A stretch of 55,455 bases of DNA from [Mycobacterium] nativiensis. Lineage in GTDB: Bacteria > Actinomycetota > Actinomycetes > Mycobacteriales > Mycobacteriaceae. The first letter of the stretch is position 1; every line of letters begins with the position of its first letter. Positions 8,117 to 16,439 of the stretch are shown here, one piece after another. Under the pieces are notes generated by a model that saw only the letters and a list, made by a program, of their open reading frames with translations, had not been told where the DNA came from and did not search any database. The DNA is taken from positions 5,128,431 through 5,183,885 of the forward strand of contig NZ_CP083986.1 of the NCBI RefSeq assembly GCF_020172685.1. The letters run 5' to 3'. The position numbers were made by a program, and so were the translations under genes.

Positions 8117-8623
8117 ATGCGAGTCAACAATGTGCACAGCCGGGTGTTCGCCGTCGATAGTCTTGAGCAGGTGGGTGCCCTGATCGACAGCCTTGCCACC
8201 GCAGATGATCGGCTGTGGCCGCATGAGACCTGGCCGATACTGCGGTTCGACCGGCCTCTCGGGGTCGGCGCGAAGGGCCGGCACGGAAAGATCCGCTACG
8301 ACGTCGTGGAATACCAGCCGGCCCGGCGGCTGCGCTGCGCCTTCACCAATCCGACCGGCCTGCACGGCTACCACGAATGGGCCGCCCGGCCGGTGCCCGG
8401 CGGCTACGAGCTGCGCCACAGCCTGATCGCGAATACCAGGGGCTGGCTGCTGCTGAGCTGGCCGTTGATGTGGCGCCCGTTGCATGACGCACTCCTCGAG
8501 GACGCCCTGGACAAGGCGGCCGGACACCTGGGCATGCGCGCCGCCCGGACCCGGTGGTCCGGCTATGTGCAGGCACTGCGGCGCGCCGCGAAAGTCCGCC
8601 GCCGCCCGAGGGTCAGCGTGTGA
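8117..8623 (+). CDS. SRPBCC (polyketide cyclase/START-fold) family protein
   Basis: A 168-residue single-domain protein with an SRPBCC-like pattern: an N-terminal VNNVHSRVF strand, a WPHETWPILRFD loop, KIRYDVVEYQPARRLRCAF and a closing amphipathic helix before a basic C-terminal tail (VRRRPRVSV). The family binds hydrophobic ligands; no ligand is evident. ATG 8117 is favoured over GTG 8111 because GGAG at 8106-8109 is seven bases from the ATG. Its stop overlaps the next gene's GTG (GTGA). Divergent from a TetR gene whose operator lies about 40 bases upstream. Confidence 0.7.
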   Translation: MRVNNVHSRVFAVDSLEQVGALIDSLATADDRLWPHETWPILRFDRPLGVGAKGRHGKIRYDVVEYQPARRLRCAFTNPTGLHGYHEWAARPVPGGYELRHSLIANTRGWLLLSWPLMWRPLHDALLEDALDKAAGHLGMRAARTRWSGYVQALRRAAKVRRRPRVSV

Positions 8624-9501
8624 CGGACGGATTCGGCGACTACACCGACCTCACCGTGTGCGGCGGCCCGGTGCGCGTCTACCGCGCCGGCGCCACCGGG
8701 GTACCGCTGCTGCTGTTGCACGGCGCGATGCTCGACACCGCGCAGGGGGTCTGGCGCCGTGTCGTCCCGGCGCTGGCCGCCGACTACCGGGTGCATGTCA
8801 TCGACCTGCCCCGCCATGGCGCCAGCAGGCCGTGGCGGGGCGTGCTCGACGACGACTTCTTCCGCCGGTTTCTCGCCGACCTGCTCGACGCACTGGAGCT
8901 GCCGCAGGTGGTGCTGATCGGGCTCTCGCTGGGCGGGGGGATCGCCACCGGGTTCGCCCTGGATCATCCCGAGCGGGTACGAGCCCTGGTGGCGATCGGC
9001 CCCGGCGGCCTCGACGCCAAGCGCCCGGCGCAGTTCCTGACCTGGCTGGCGATGCGCACGCCCGGCATGTTGCGTGCCAGCAGCTGGTATCTGGCCCGCT
9101 TCCCCGGCGTCGTCCGCCGGTCAATGATCGCCAATCTGGCTGCCGGAGAACGCACCCCGGATTTCGAAGCGATCCTCGCCATCGCGGTCGCCGAGGCGCG
9201 GGCCAAGCACCGGTACGGCGAGAAGGCGCTGGACGACTGGCAGGTCGAAGCCTACGGACCGCGATCGATGCGGCTGAATCTGCTGCCCGCGCTGTCCGGC
9301 CTGGACGTCCCGACCCTGTGGGTCCGCGGCGCCGACGATCCCCTGGTGGGCGCCGACGAACTGGCGGCCGCCCACGCCGCTGCGCCGAATTCCCGATTGG
9401 TCACCCTGGCCGACGCCGGGCACATCGTCACCTACGACCGGCCCGACGCGTTCATCCGGCTGGCCCGCGAGTTCCTCGCGCAGACTCTGGCCGAGCCCTG
9501 A
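8620..9501 (+). CDS. Alpha/beta-fold hydrolase
   Basis: A 293-residue hydrolase starting at GTG 8620, translationally coupled to the SRPBCC gene by a four-base overlap. Motifs: LLLLHGAMLDTAQGVW (oxyanion hole), GLSLGGG (nucleophile Ser103), acid in WVRGADDPLV and histidine in ADAGHIVTY. The cap region (about 125-215) is substantial, as in epoxide-hydrolase and C-C-hydrolase relatives. Probably controlled by the TetR/palindrome unit upstream. It ends directly against the stop of a convergent membrane-protein gene. Confidence 0.85.
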   Translation: MTDGFGDYTDLTVCGGPVRVYRAGATGVPLLLLHGAMLDTAQGVWRRVVPALAADYRVHVIDLPRHGASRPWRGVLDDDFFRRFLADLLDALELPQVVLIGLSLGGGIATGFALDHPERVRALVAIGPGGLDAKRPAQFLTWLAMRTPGMLRASSWYLARFPGVVRRSMIANLAAGERTPDFEAILAIAVAEARAKHRYGEKALDDWQVEAYGPRSMRLNLLPALSGLDVPTLWVRGADDPLVGADELAAAHAAAPNSRLVTLADAGHIVTYDRPDAFIRLAREFLAQTLAEP

Positions 9502-10188
9502 TCACCGGGGCGTGCGTGGCATCCCGAGTGCGGTTCCGAGAATCCAAGCGAACAGGAACGCCGGGATCGCCGCAATGGAGAAACCCTCCAGCGACAACGG
9601 CCCCTCAGTGACGATGAACGCCGCAAGCAGCAGCGGATGAGCCACCGCGGCGGCAAGCGCAAGGTGGCCGGTGTACCGCGGCAGCACACCGTGCCGGTAC
9701 ACCGCCACCGCGAACGCCCCCAGCGCAACGACCGTGGGCATCCCCGACATGGCCAGCAGTCCGAAGGTCGAGTCGTAGAGCAGCGCTGCCGCATCGGCAC
9801 TGTGGCGCCGGTAGATCAGAAGGTTGAACGCGGTGAACCCGCCGAGCAACAGCGTCACGCAAGCGATGAAGCCGGCGGCGAAACAGGTTGGAAGAACTGA
9901 CCTGACGGGAAGCCGGTCACGCAGATGCGCCCACACCGCGGCGCCGAACACCAGCCAGAGCGTGACGCCGGAAGTATTGAGCACCATGGTCACGACCAGC
10001 TGATCGTGGTGTCTCATGGCCCATCCCGCCACTTCGACGCTGGGCGTCTGGGTCCCCGGAAAGAGCCAGATCGGATACACGGCCAGGGTCAGCACGGGGA
10101 GGATGAACCCGAGCGTGCCGCTCCACCGCGCCACGCGTGCCGCGTCCCACGATTGGTTGATCAGGGTTGTCAACGGGCGAGATCCCAC
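9502..10188 (-). CDS. Multi-pass membrane protein of unknown function
   Basis: A 228-residue hydrophobic protein with about six predicted membrane segments: LGFILPVLTLAVYPIWLF, TMVLNTSGVTLWLVFGAAVW, CFAAGFIACVTLLLGGF, LLAMSGMPTVVALGAFAVAV, LALAAAVAHPLLLAAFIV and IAAIPAFLFAWILG. No catalytic or transport motif is recognisable. Start is GTG 10188. It is monocistronic and convergent with the alpha/beta hydrolase. I do not recognise a characterised family. Confidence 0.7.
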   Translation of the reverse strand: MGSRPLTTLINQSWDAARVARWSGTLGFILPVLTLAVYPIWLFPGTQTPSVEVAGWAMRHHDQLVVTMVLNTSGVTLWLVFGAAVWAHLRDRLPVRSVLPTCFAAGFIACVTLLLGGFTAFNLLIYRRHSADAAALLYDSTFGLLAMSGMPTVVALGAFAVAVYRHGVLPRYTGHLALAAAVAHPLLLAAFIVTEGPLSLEGFSIAAIPAFLFAWILGTALGMPRTPR

Positions 10189-10245
10189 GGACCAACATCG
10201 TAGGCCGGATGCGATTGAAGTGCACCCATGGGCGCGTCCCCCGAA

Positions 10246-11370
10246 CTACGCCTTGGTCAGCTCCGCATACCGTGCGACGTGCTGATCGGTGGTTCCGAAC
10301 TCGTACTGAATTGCGGTGAGCCGCTTGAAGTAGTGGCCGATCGCCAGCTCTTCGGTCATACCCATCGCACCGTGCAACTGAACGGACTGTTGGCCGATCA
10401 TCCGGGCCGCGCGGCCGATGGTCGCCTTGGCCACCGATACCGCGCGAGCACGCGTGATTTCGTCGGCGTCAAGGTTGAGCATCGCCAGGTAGGCCGCGGC
10501 GACGGATTGCTCCAGTTCCATGTACATGTCCACCATCCGGTGCTGCAGAGCCTGGAAACTTCCGATCGGCTGGCCGAACTGCTGCCGCTGCTTGCAGTAT
10601 TCGACGGTGTCCGCCAACACTTTCCGCATGCAACCGACAGCTTCGGAGCAGATCGCCGCGGCACCCTCATCGCGTGCCCGGGCCACCGACGGCCATGCCC
10701 CGCCCTGCTCGCCGAGCAGCGCCGCGGCCGGCAACCGCACATCGTTGAAGACGACGTCGGCCGCACTGCGGTCATCGATGGTCCGATACGGATGGGCCTC
10801 GACACCGGCTGAGTCGACGTCGACCAGGAACAGCGAGAGTCCGTCGGTGCCCTCGGTGCGCGCGGTCACCAGTAAGTGTGTGGCCAGGGGGGAACCGACC
10901 ACCATGATCTTGGAGCCGGTCAGCACCCAACCGTCACCGTCGGAGCGCGCCAGGCTCGACGCGTCCTGCCAACGCTCGCCCGAATCCGGTTCGGTGGCGG
11001 CCAGCGCCACGACAGCGGTTCCGGCGACGATCTGCTCCAGCAGTTCTGTCGCAGCCGGACCGCCGCAGCGTTGCAGCAGGCCGCCGGCGACCACCACGGT
11101 GTCGACGAAGGGCTCGATCACCAGGGCATGGCCGAGCGCCTCGGTGATGACCATGAGTTCTACTGGGCCGCCGCCGATTCCGCCGACTTCTTCGGGCAGG
11201 CTCGCACCCAGGACGCCCAACTCGGACGCCAGGGCGCGCCAGATGTCCGGCTGCCAACCGGCACCGGTCTTGGCTGCCGCCCGGCTGGCCTCGAGGTCAT
11301 AGCGCGATGCGAGATACTTGGTGATCCCGTCACGCAGCATCTGCTGTTCATCGGTCAGGTTGAAGTCCAT
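10246..11370 (-). CDS. Acyl-CoA dehydrogenase, small-subunit type
   Basis: A 374-residue FadE-type protein. Visible: N-terminal FNLTDEQQMLRDG, substrate region LAATEPDSGERWQ (a degenerate form of the SEPxAGSD motif), YCKQRQQFGQPIGSFQALQ and HGAMGMTEELAIGHYFKRL. The degenerate flavin motif and its position directly after a 410-residue dehydrogenase (stop and start abut at 11370/11371) point to the beta chain of a heteromeric dehydrogenase, annotated elsewhere as pimeloyl-CoA dehydrogenase small subunit-like. It probably acts on CoA esters of cyclic, steroid-like or dicarboxylic acids (inference). Confidence 0.88.
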   Translation of the reverse strand: MDFNLTDEQQMLRDGITKYLASRYDLEASRAAAKTGAGWQPDIWRALASELGVLGASLPEEVGGIGGGPVELMVITEALGHALVIEPFVDTVVVAGGLLQRCGGPAATELLEQIVAGTAVVALAATEPDSGERWQDASSLARSDGDGWVLTGSKIMVVGSPLATHLLVTARTEGTDGLSLFLVDVDSAGVEAHPYRTIDDRSAADVVFNDVRLPAAALLGEQGGAWPSVARARDEGAAAICSEAVGCMRKVLADTVEYCKQRQQFGQPIGSFQALQHRMVDMYMELEQSVAAAYLAMLNLDADEITRARAVSVAKATIGRAARMIGQQSVQLHGAMGMTEELAIGHYFKRLTAIQYEFGTTDQHVARYAELTKA

Positions 11371-12603
11371 TTACAGCCCCAATGCCGCTTTGGCCAGAAT
11401 GTTGCGCTGAATCTCGTTGCTGCCGGCGTAGATCGAGCCGGCCCGGTCGTTGAAGTACCGCAGCGGGGCCACCGCCTGCCAGGCCTCGCCGGATTGATAC
11501 CCATCGGCGGGTGGGAGGTAGTCGGCGATCGGGCCGCCGGGTGCGGTGACGTGCGGCTGGTAGATGCGCCCCCGCGGGCCGGCCGCCTCCAGTGCGAGTT
11601 CGGTGAGTTCCTGGCTGAGCTCCGTTCCCAGGATCTTGAGCATCGACGACGACGCCCCGGGGTTGCGGCCCTCGGCCACCGCGGTGAGTACCCGGTACTC
11701 CAGAACCTCCAACACCTCGGCACGGATACGGGCGTCGGCCAGCTTGCGCGTGAAGGCGGCGTCGTCGGCAAGTGGCCCGCCGCCCGGCCCGGGCTGGCGC
11801 CTCGCGGCGTCGGCGATCTCCTCGGCCATCACCTGCAGACCGGGCGCCACCGCGCCGCCGCCGCGCTCGAACTCGAGCAGATATTTCGCGACGGTCCAGC
11901 CGTTGTCGATCTCGCCGATCACGTTGGCTTGGGGCACCCGCACTTCGTCGAAGAACACCTGGTTCTGGATCTGTTCGCCGGACGTCATCACCAGCGGCCG
12001 AATCTCGATCCCGGGCGAGTCCATCTCGATAAGCACGAACGTGATGCCCTGCTGCTTGCGCTCCTTGCGGGAGGTGCGCACCAGCGCGAAGATCCAGTTC
12101 GCCTCGGCGGCGTGGGTGGTCCAGATCTTGCTGCCGGTGCAGACCAGGTCGTCACCGTCGACGGTGGCGGTCATCGACAGCGCCGCCAGGTCCGATCCGG
12201 CCTCGGGCTCGGAGTATCCCTGGCAGAAGAACACCTCGCCGGTGAGTATCCGGGGCAGGAAGTAGTCCTTCTGGGCGTCGGTGCCGTAGGCGACGATCGC
12301 GTGCGCGACCATCCGAATCCCCATCGGGGACAACGACGGCGCACCGGCAAGGGTGGTCTCACGATTGAAGATGTAGTGCTGGGTGAGAGTCCAGTCGCAG
12401 CCGCCGTACTCGACGGGCCACCCGGGCGCCGCCCAGCCGCGCTCGTGCAGAATCGCCTGCCACGCCATGCTGGCCTCGTGGTCGGCGTACACGCTGGTCA
12501 TCAGCCGTCCGGCGCTGCGCAGCTCCGGTGTCAGCTTCTCATCGAGGAACGTCCGGACCTCATCTTGGAATGCACGGTCGGCTTCCGACCAGCCCAGATC
12601 CAT
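11371..12603 (-). CDS. Acyl-CoA dehydrogenase, large-subunit type
   Basis: A 410-residue FadE-type flavoenzyme with WPVEYGG near the N terminus, FCQGYSEPEAGSDLAAL, GSKIWTTHAAEANWIF and the C-terminal GSIYAGSNEIQRNILAK. First gene of a two-gene unit with the small-subunit gene, stop and start abutting. The ATG at 12603 has GGGGAG just upstream. It diverges from a crotonase gene across a 110-base gap holding an 8-bp inverted repeat, so the dehydrogenase pair and the crotonase may form one regulated beta-oxidation module. Confidence 0.9.
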   Translation of the reverse strand: MDLGWSEADRAFQDEVRTFLDEKLTPELRSAGRLMTSVYADHEASMAWQAILHERGWAAPGWPVEYGGCDWTLTQHYIFNRETTLAGAPSLSPMGIRMVAHAIVAYGTDAQKDYFLPRILTGEVFFCQGYSEPEAGSDLAALSMTATVDGDDLVCTGSKIWTTHAAEANWIFALVRTSRKERKQQGITFVLIEMDSPGIEIRPLVMTSGEQIQNQVFFDEVRVPQANVIGEIDNGWTVAKYLLEFERGGGAVAPGLQVMAEEIADAARRQPGPGGGPLADDAAFTRKLADARIRAEVLEVLEYRVLTAVAEGRNPGASSSMLKILGTELSQELTELALEAAGPRGRIYQPHVTAPGGPIADYLPPADGYQSGEAWQAVAPLRYFNDRAGSIYAGSNEIQRNILAKAALGL

Positions 12604-12623
12604 ATATCTCCCCTGCCGTGACG

Positions 12624-12648
12624 GCGGATAGGCGCTCTATCTATCCGC
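12624..12648. promoter_or_regulatory. Inverted repeat in divergent dehydrogenase/crotonase promoter
   Basis: GCGGATAG (12624-12631) and CTATCCGC (12641-12648) are perfect 8-bp arms around a 9-base centre, between divergent starts at 12603 and 12714. Likely a repressor site; the cognate regulator is not identifiable from position alone. Confidence 0.5.
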
Positions 12649-12713
12649 GCGAGTCTAGCGTCAGTACGGTGACTATCGACCACCGATGGTCCGCCCGTGA
12701 AAGCGAGTTGAGC

Positions 12714-13568
12714 ATGTTCACCCAGATCGACTACGCCGTCGCCGACGCCATCGCGACGATCACCCTGCAACGTCCCGACAAGCTCAATGCCTTCACTCAC
12801 ACGATGGCCGACGAACTGGTCGCCGCGTGCGACCTGGCCGATGACGACGACGCGGTACGCGCAGTGGTGGTCACCGGCAGCGGGCGCGCCTTCTGCGCCG
12901 GCGCCGATCTGGACCCGCAGGCCGCCGAATTCAGCAAAGCACCCAGGCCAGACCTGGTTTTCGACGACGGTGTGCCGCGCGACATCGGCGGTGTGGTCTC
13001 ACTGCGATTCGCCGCCATGCTCAAACCGATGATCGCCGCCATCAACGGTCCCGCCGTCGGGATCGGGGCGACGATGACCCTGCCCATGGACATCCGGATC
13101 GCCTCGGACACAGCTCGTTTCGGATTCGTGTTCGTGCGGCGCAACCTCGTGCCCGAAGCCGCGTCGAGCTGGTTTCTGCCCCGGGTGGTCGGTATGTCCA
13201 AGGCAATGGAGTGGGTCGTCACCGGCCGGGTGTTCGGTGCCGCCGAGGCGCACGCCGCCGGTCTGGTCTCCGACGTGATCGCCGACGGTGGCGTGCTCGA
13301 CGCGGCCTACGCGGTGGCCCGCGAAATCACCGAGAATGCCTCGCCGGTGGCCGTCGCATCGGCCAAGCAGATGCTGTGGGCCATGTCCGGTGCCGAGAGT
13401 CCTTGGGCTGCCCACGAACTGGATTCGCGCGTGTTGCACGAGCTGGTCGCCTCGACTGATTTCGCCGAGGGTGTCACGGCGTTTCTGGAACGGCGGAAGC
13501 CGCAGTTCGGTCTGCGGCCGCGCCACGACCTGCCCGCAGCGATCACCCGGTGGCCGCGGGGCTCATGA
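12714..13568 (+). CDS. Enoyl-CoA hydratase/isomerase (crotonase) family protein
   Basis: A 284-residue crotonase: TITLQRPDKLNAFT, SGRAFCAGADLDP, the oxyanion region PAVGIGATMTLPMDIRIA, RRNLVPEAASSWFLPRVVG and KAMEWVVTGRVF. The Glu of KAMEW aligns with the second catalytic Glu of classical hydratases; NLVPEAASS is the pattern of a common mycobacterial EchA subgroup. Start ATG 12714 is supported by homology rather than a strong ribosome site. Divergent from the paired acyl-CoA dehydrogenases, so it could catalyse the next step of the same pathway. It converges with the NTF2-like gene. Confidence 0.87.
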   Translation: MFTQIDYAVADAIATITLQRPDKLNAFTHTMADELVAACDLADDDDAVRAVVVTGSGRAFCAGADLDPQAAEFSKAPRPDLVFDDGVPRDIGGVVSLRFAAMLKPMIAAINGPAVGIGATMTLPMDIRIASDTARFGFVFVRRNLVPEAASSWFLPRVVGMSKAMEWVVTGRVFGAAEAHAAGLVSDVIADGGVLDAAYAVAREITENASPVAVASAKQMLWAMSGAESPWAAHELDSRVLHELVASTDFAEGVTAFLERRKPQFGLRPRHDLPAAITRWPRGS

Positions 13569-13573
13569 CCGAG

Positions 13574-14068
13574 TCAACGGATCCGGCCGGCGATTCCGTC
13601 GAGCAACAGGCTCCGCGCGTCGGGGCCGCCGTCGAGGCGGCGGGTGATGCGTTTGACGATCTCCCACTGACCCGGCGATTCGGGTGAGCGTTGCAGGTGA
13701 AAGTAGTTGGCGCCACCGCGCGCCACTCGGTACCCGGACTCGTGTTTGACCAGCAGCGTCGAATCGCACACGGCCACAGCCTCATCGCCGTGGACGGTGA
13801 CCACCGCCGGTCCCAGGAAATGTACGCAGCCGCGGTCGATCAGATCCTGATGTCCCGGCGAGCGCACCATCGCCGCGACGTCGGCGCGGCCGGCCATGAG
13901 CCAGTCCTCGACGTCGTAGACACCGTCGGCCCGCCACAGCGCGGCAACCGCTTCGGCGTCGCCGGCGTCCACCAGCGGGCCGTAGCTGGCGATCAGCCGC
14001 TCGATGGCGCGCTCGTCCTCGATGCGCTGCAGCCGCTGTTCGAGGGCGGCGAGCCGTTGTTCGGTCAT
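13574..14068 (-). CDS. NTF2-like / SnoaL-type (nuclear transport factor 2) family protein
   Basis: A 164-residue alpha+beta barrel protein with RIEDERAIERLIASYGPLVDAGD, ALWRADGVYDVEDW and GPAVVTVHGDEAVAVCDSTLLV, the layout of SnoaL-like_4 proteins (hydrolase, dehydratase or binding functions). ATG 14068 overlaps the upstream LLM gene's stop (ATGA), so the two are one operon. It may catalyse an isomerisation or dehydration of the LLM enzyme's product (inference). Confidence 0.75.
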   Translation of the reverse strand: MTEQRLAALEQRLQRIEDERAIERLIASYGPLVDAGDAEAVAALWRADGVYDVEDWLMAGRADVAAMVRSPGHQDLIDRGCVHFLGPAVVTVHGDEAVAVCDSTLLVKHESGYRVARGGANYFHLQRSPESPGQWEIVKRITRRLDGGPDARSLLLDGIAGRIR

Positions 14069-14931
14069 GGTTGTCCCGTCGTCGACAGATCGGTCAGCTC
14101 GGCAAGCGCCGCAAGCTGATCGCAGTAGTGCGCCGACGAGCGCGCCGAGATCACGCAGTTGACATCGGTGGCCCCGGCGTCTCGCAGTCGGCCGATCAAG
14201 TCGGCGACCTGCTGAGCTGCGCCGATGGGGTCCAACGGCGGCGTCGCAAGGGCCACGGCGAATCCGTCCGGACGTTGCACGGCACCAAGCATTTTCGTGA
14301 TCTCAGCGGTACTGAGTCCGAATGGCGTCCACCCGTCGCCGAGTTCGACGGCGCGCCGCAGTGAGCGCATGGTCCGGCCGCCCACCCAGATCGGGACCCG
14401 CTGTTGCACCGCGCACGGCTGCACCACCATCGCGTCATATCGGTAGTAGGGGCCGTCGTAAACCGGGCGGGTAGTCGACAGCGACACCCGCAGTGCTTTC
14501 ATCGCATCGTCGGCTCGGGCGCCGCGGTCGTCCCACGCGCAGCCGAGCAGATCGAACTCCTCGCGCAGTGATCCGACGCCCACGCCCAGGATCAGCCGGC
14601 CACCGCTGATCCGGTCGAGGGTGCCGTACCGCTTGGCGATCTCCAGGGGATGGTGATAGCCCAGCACCAACACCGAGGTGAGCAGCCTGATCCTGGTGGT
14701 GCGTGCGGCGAGAAACGCCAAGGTGGCCAACGGGTCCCAGTAGGTGGCGCCGCGGGCTTCGGCGGCGGTCGCCGGTACCGCGACGTGCTCGGAACAGGTC
14801 AGGTAGGCGAACCCGAGCCGGTCGGCCGTCGCACCGATTTGCGCGACGTCGTCGATCCCCCCGTCGGCTTCCCAGGCCGAGGCGGTGCCGGGGACCTGGA
14901 TGACGACCGGCGTGGACAGGCCTATGCGCAT
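14065..14931 (-). CDS. LLM-class F420-dependent oxidoreductase
   Basis: A 288-residue luciferase-like TIM-barrel enzyme. Motifs: GIDDVAQIGATADRLGFAYL, SEHVAVP, ATLAFLAARTTRIRLLTSVLVL, KRYGTLDRISGGRLILGVGVGSLREEF and PIWVGGRTMRSLRRAVELGDGW, matching the TIGR03619-type F420-dependent family. Start ATG 14931 has AAGGA a few bases upstream; the longer frame to 14973 is not needed. Divergent from an SDR gene; the gap carries a perfect 9-bp inverted repeat. Substrate unknown. Confidence 0.85.
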   Translation of the reverse strand: MRIGLSTPVVIQVPGTASAWEADGGIDDVAQIGATADRLGFAYLTCSEHVAVPATAAEARGATYWDPLATLAFLAARTTRIRLLTSVLVLGYHHPLEIAKRYGTLDRISGGRLILGVGVGSLREEFDLLGCAWDDRGARADDAMKALRVSLSTTRPVYDGPYYRYDAMVVQPCAVQQRVPIWVGGRTMRSLRRAVELGDGWTPFGLSTAEITKMLGAVQRPDGFAVALATPPLDPIGAAQQVADLIGRLRDAGATDVNCVISARSSAHYCDQLAALAELTDLSTTGQP

Positions 14932-14980
14932 CGGCGGTCCTTCCCTGGTGCCCAAAAGGTGGGGTAACCTCATCCCCAGA

Positions 14981-15000
14981 AACTAAAATGAATTTTAGTT
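14981..15000. promoter_or_regulatory. 9-bp inverted repeat, candidate TetR operator
   Basis: AACTAAAAT-GA-ATTTTAGTT: perfect 9-base arms, unusually A+T-rich for this genome. It lies between divergent LLM (start 14931) and SDR (start 15014) genes. A TetR gene overlaps the 3' end of the SDR gene and is the obvious candidate ligand. Confidence 0.65.
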
Positions 15001-15013
15001 ATGGAGGCGATTC

Positions 15014-15853
15014 TTGTCCAGCGACGATCAGGATTGGGCGCAGCAGTACGGGCCGTGGGCAGTGCTCGCGGGCGGCTCGGAGGGCGTCGGCGCCGAGTTC
15101 GCGTTTCTGCTCGCCCGGGCCGGAATCAACCTCGTGCTGATCGCCCGCAAACTCCGGCCGCTGCGTGACACCGCCGACCGATGCCGCGAAATCGGCGCGC
15201 AAGTCCGCCAACTGGCCCTGGATCTGACCGATCCCGGTGCCGTCGCCCAGATCATCGACGCCACCACGGATCTGGAAGTCGGCCTGTTGCTCTACAACGC
15301 GGGGGCCAACACCCACAGCGAAGAGTTCCTCGACGGCGACCTGGAAGCCTTCCAGCGGGTGATCGATCTGAACATGACCACGCCGCTGGCGCTGGTCCAC
15401 CATTTCGCGGCGCCGATGCGCGGACGACAGCGCGGCGGCGTCCTGCTGGTCGGATCACTCACCGGATATCAGGGCTCCGCGCGACACACCGTCTACGGGG
15501 GCGTGAAGGCATTCACCCGGATCTTTGCCGAGGGCTTGTGGGTGGAGTTGCGCGACTACAACGTGCACGTGCTCGAACTGGTCCTCGGCGTCACCCGGAC
15601 ACCGGCCATGGCGCGCGTCGGGCTCAACTTCGACGCGCCCGGGCTGCAGGTATCCGATCCGATCGATGTCGCCCGCGAAGGCCTGGCCCAGCTCCCCCAC
15701 GGGCCGGTTCACGTCGTCTCGACACAGGCCGCCAACCCGGCGCTGCACGCCGGCCTGGACCGGGCCGAAGCAGTGCTGTCCTCCCACCGGTGGATGCAGA
15801 AACTGCTGCAACGCACTGCGATACCAGGGTCCGATGCCCCGCCCACCGGGTGA
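15014..15853 (+). CDS. SDR-family NAD(P)-dependent oxidoreductase
   Basis: A 279-residue short-chain dehydrogenase. Cofactor motif AGGSEGVGAEFA (about 19-30), NAGAN (95-99), catalytic Ser148, Tyr161 and Lys165 (YGGVK). IARKLRPL after the second strand suggests NADP preference. Start is TTG 15014 with GGAGG at 15003-15007; an ATG at 15001 is out of frame. Its 3' end overlaps the TetR gene by 20 bases, so the two are co-expressed, and an A+T-rich inverted repeat precedes it. Confidence 0.85.
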   Translation: MSSDDQDWAQQYGPWAVLAGGSEGVGAEFAFLLARAGINLVLIARKLRPLRDTADRCREIGAQVRQLALDLTDPGAVAQIIDATTDLEVGLLLYNAGANTHSEEFLDGDLEAFQRVIDLNMTTPLALVHHFAAPMRGRQRGGVLLVGSLTGYQGSARHTVYGGVKAFTRIFAEGLWVELRDYNVHVLELVLGVTRTPAMARVGLNFDAPGLQVSDPIDVAREGLAQLPHGPVHVVSTQAANPALHAGLDRAEAVLSSHRWMQKLLQRTAIPGSDAPPTG

Positions 15854-16439
15854 TCGCGAAGCAGCGACCCCCAGAACACCCGCGCAGCGTCAGCGCTGCG
15901 AACGGATTCTGGCCACCGCCGCCCGGCTGGGGGCCCGCGTCGGCCTGGAAGCAGTCCGGATGCAGGACGTGGCCGACCAAGCGGCGGTATCGATCACCAC
16001 CGTCTACCGGTACTACCCGACCAAGCATCACCTGTTCAGCGCGCTGCTGCTGCACCACACCGAGGCCGCTGCACCCGCGCAACCGCTGACCGGTTGTCCG
16101 GCAACCGATGTCACCGAGCTCATGGTCGGGGTGTGCAGCAGCATGCTCGCGCGGCCTCGCCTGGCCCGGGCGATGATCACCTCGGTCAACGCCCGGCGCG
16201 CCGAATCGACCTCCGTCGGCGACTTCAACCTGCGGGCAACCATCTTGTCGGTGGCGGGGATCGCCCGGCCCACGCCGCAGGACACCCAGCTGGCCCTGTT
16301 GGTCGAGCAGTGCGCCTACGGCATCCTGTCCTGGGCCGTCATGGGCGAGACGACGCCGGCGCAGGCCGCCGGCGACATGCGCCGGGCGTGCGAGTTGCTG
16401 CTGGCGCCGTGGGGCGCCACGGAGACTACAACTCGGTGA
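15834..16439 (+). CDS. TetR-family transcriptional regulator
   Basis: A 201-residue regulator: basic N terminus, helix-turn-helix at about 20-65 (RILATAARLGARVGLEAVRM, then VADQAAVSITTVYRYYPTK) and a helical C-terminal domain. ATG 15834 lies inside the end of the SDR gene. It probably binds the 9-bp inverted repeat at 14981-15000 and so controls both divergent units (inference). Its last 14 bases overlap the 3' end of the convergent ABC-F gene. Confidence 0.85.
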   Translation: MPRPPGDREAATPRTPAQRQRCERILATAARLGARVGLEAVRMQDVADQAAVSITTVYRYYPTKHHLFSALLLHHTEAAAPAQPLTGCPATDVTELMVGVCSSMLARPRLARAMITSVNARRAESTSVGDFNLRATILSVAGIARPTPQDTQLALLVEQCAYGILSWAVMGETTPAQAAGDMRRACELLLAPWGATETTTR

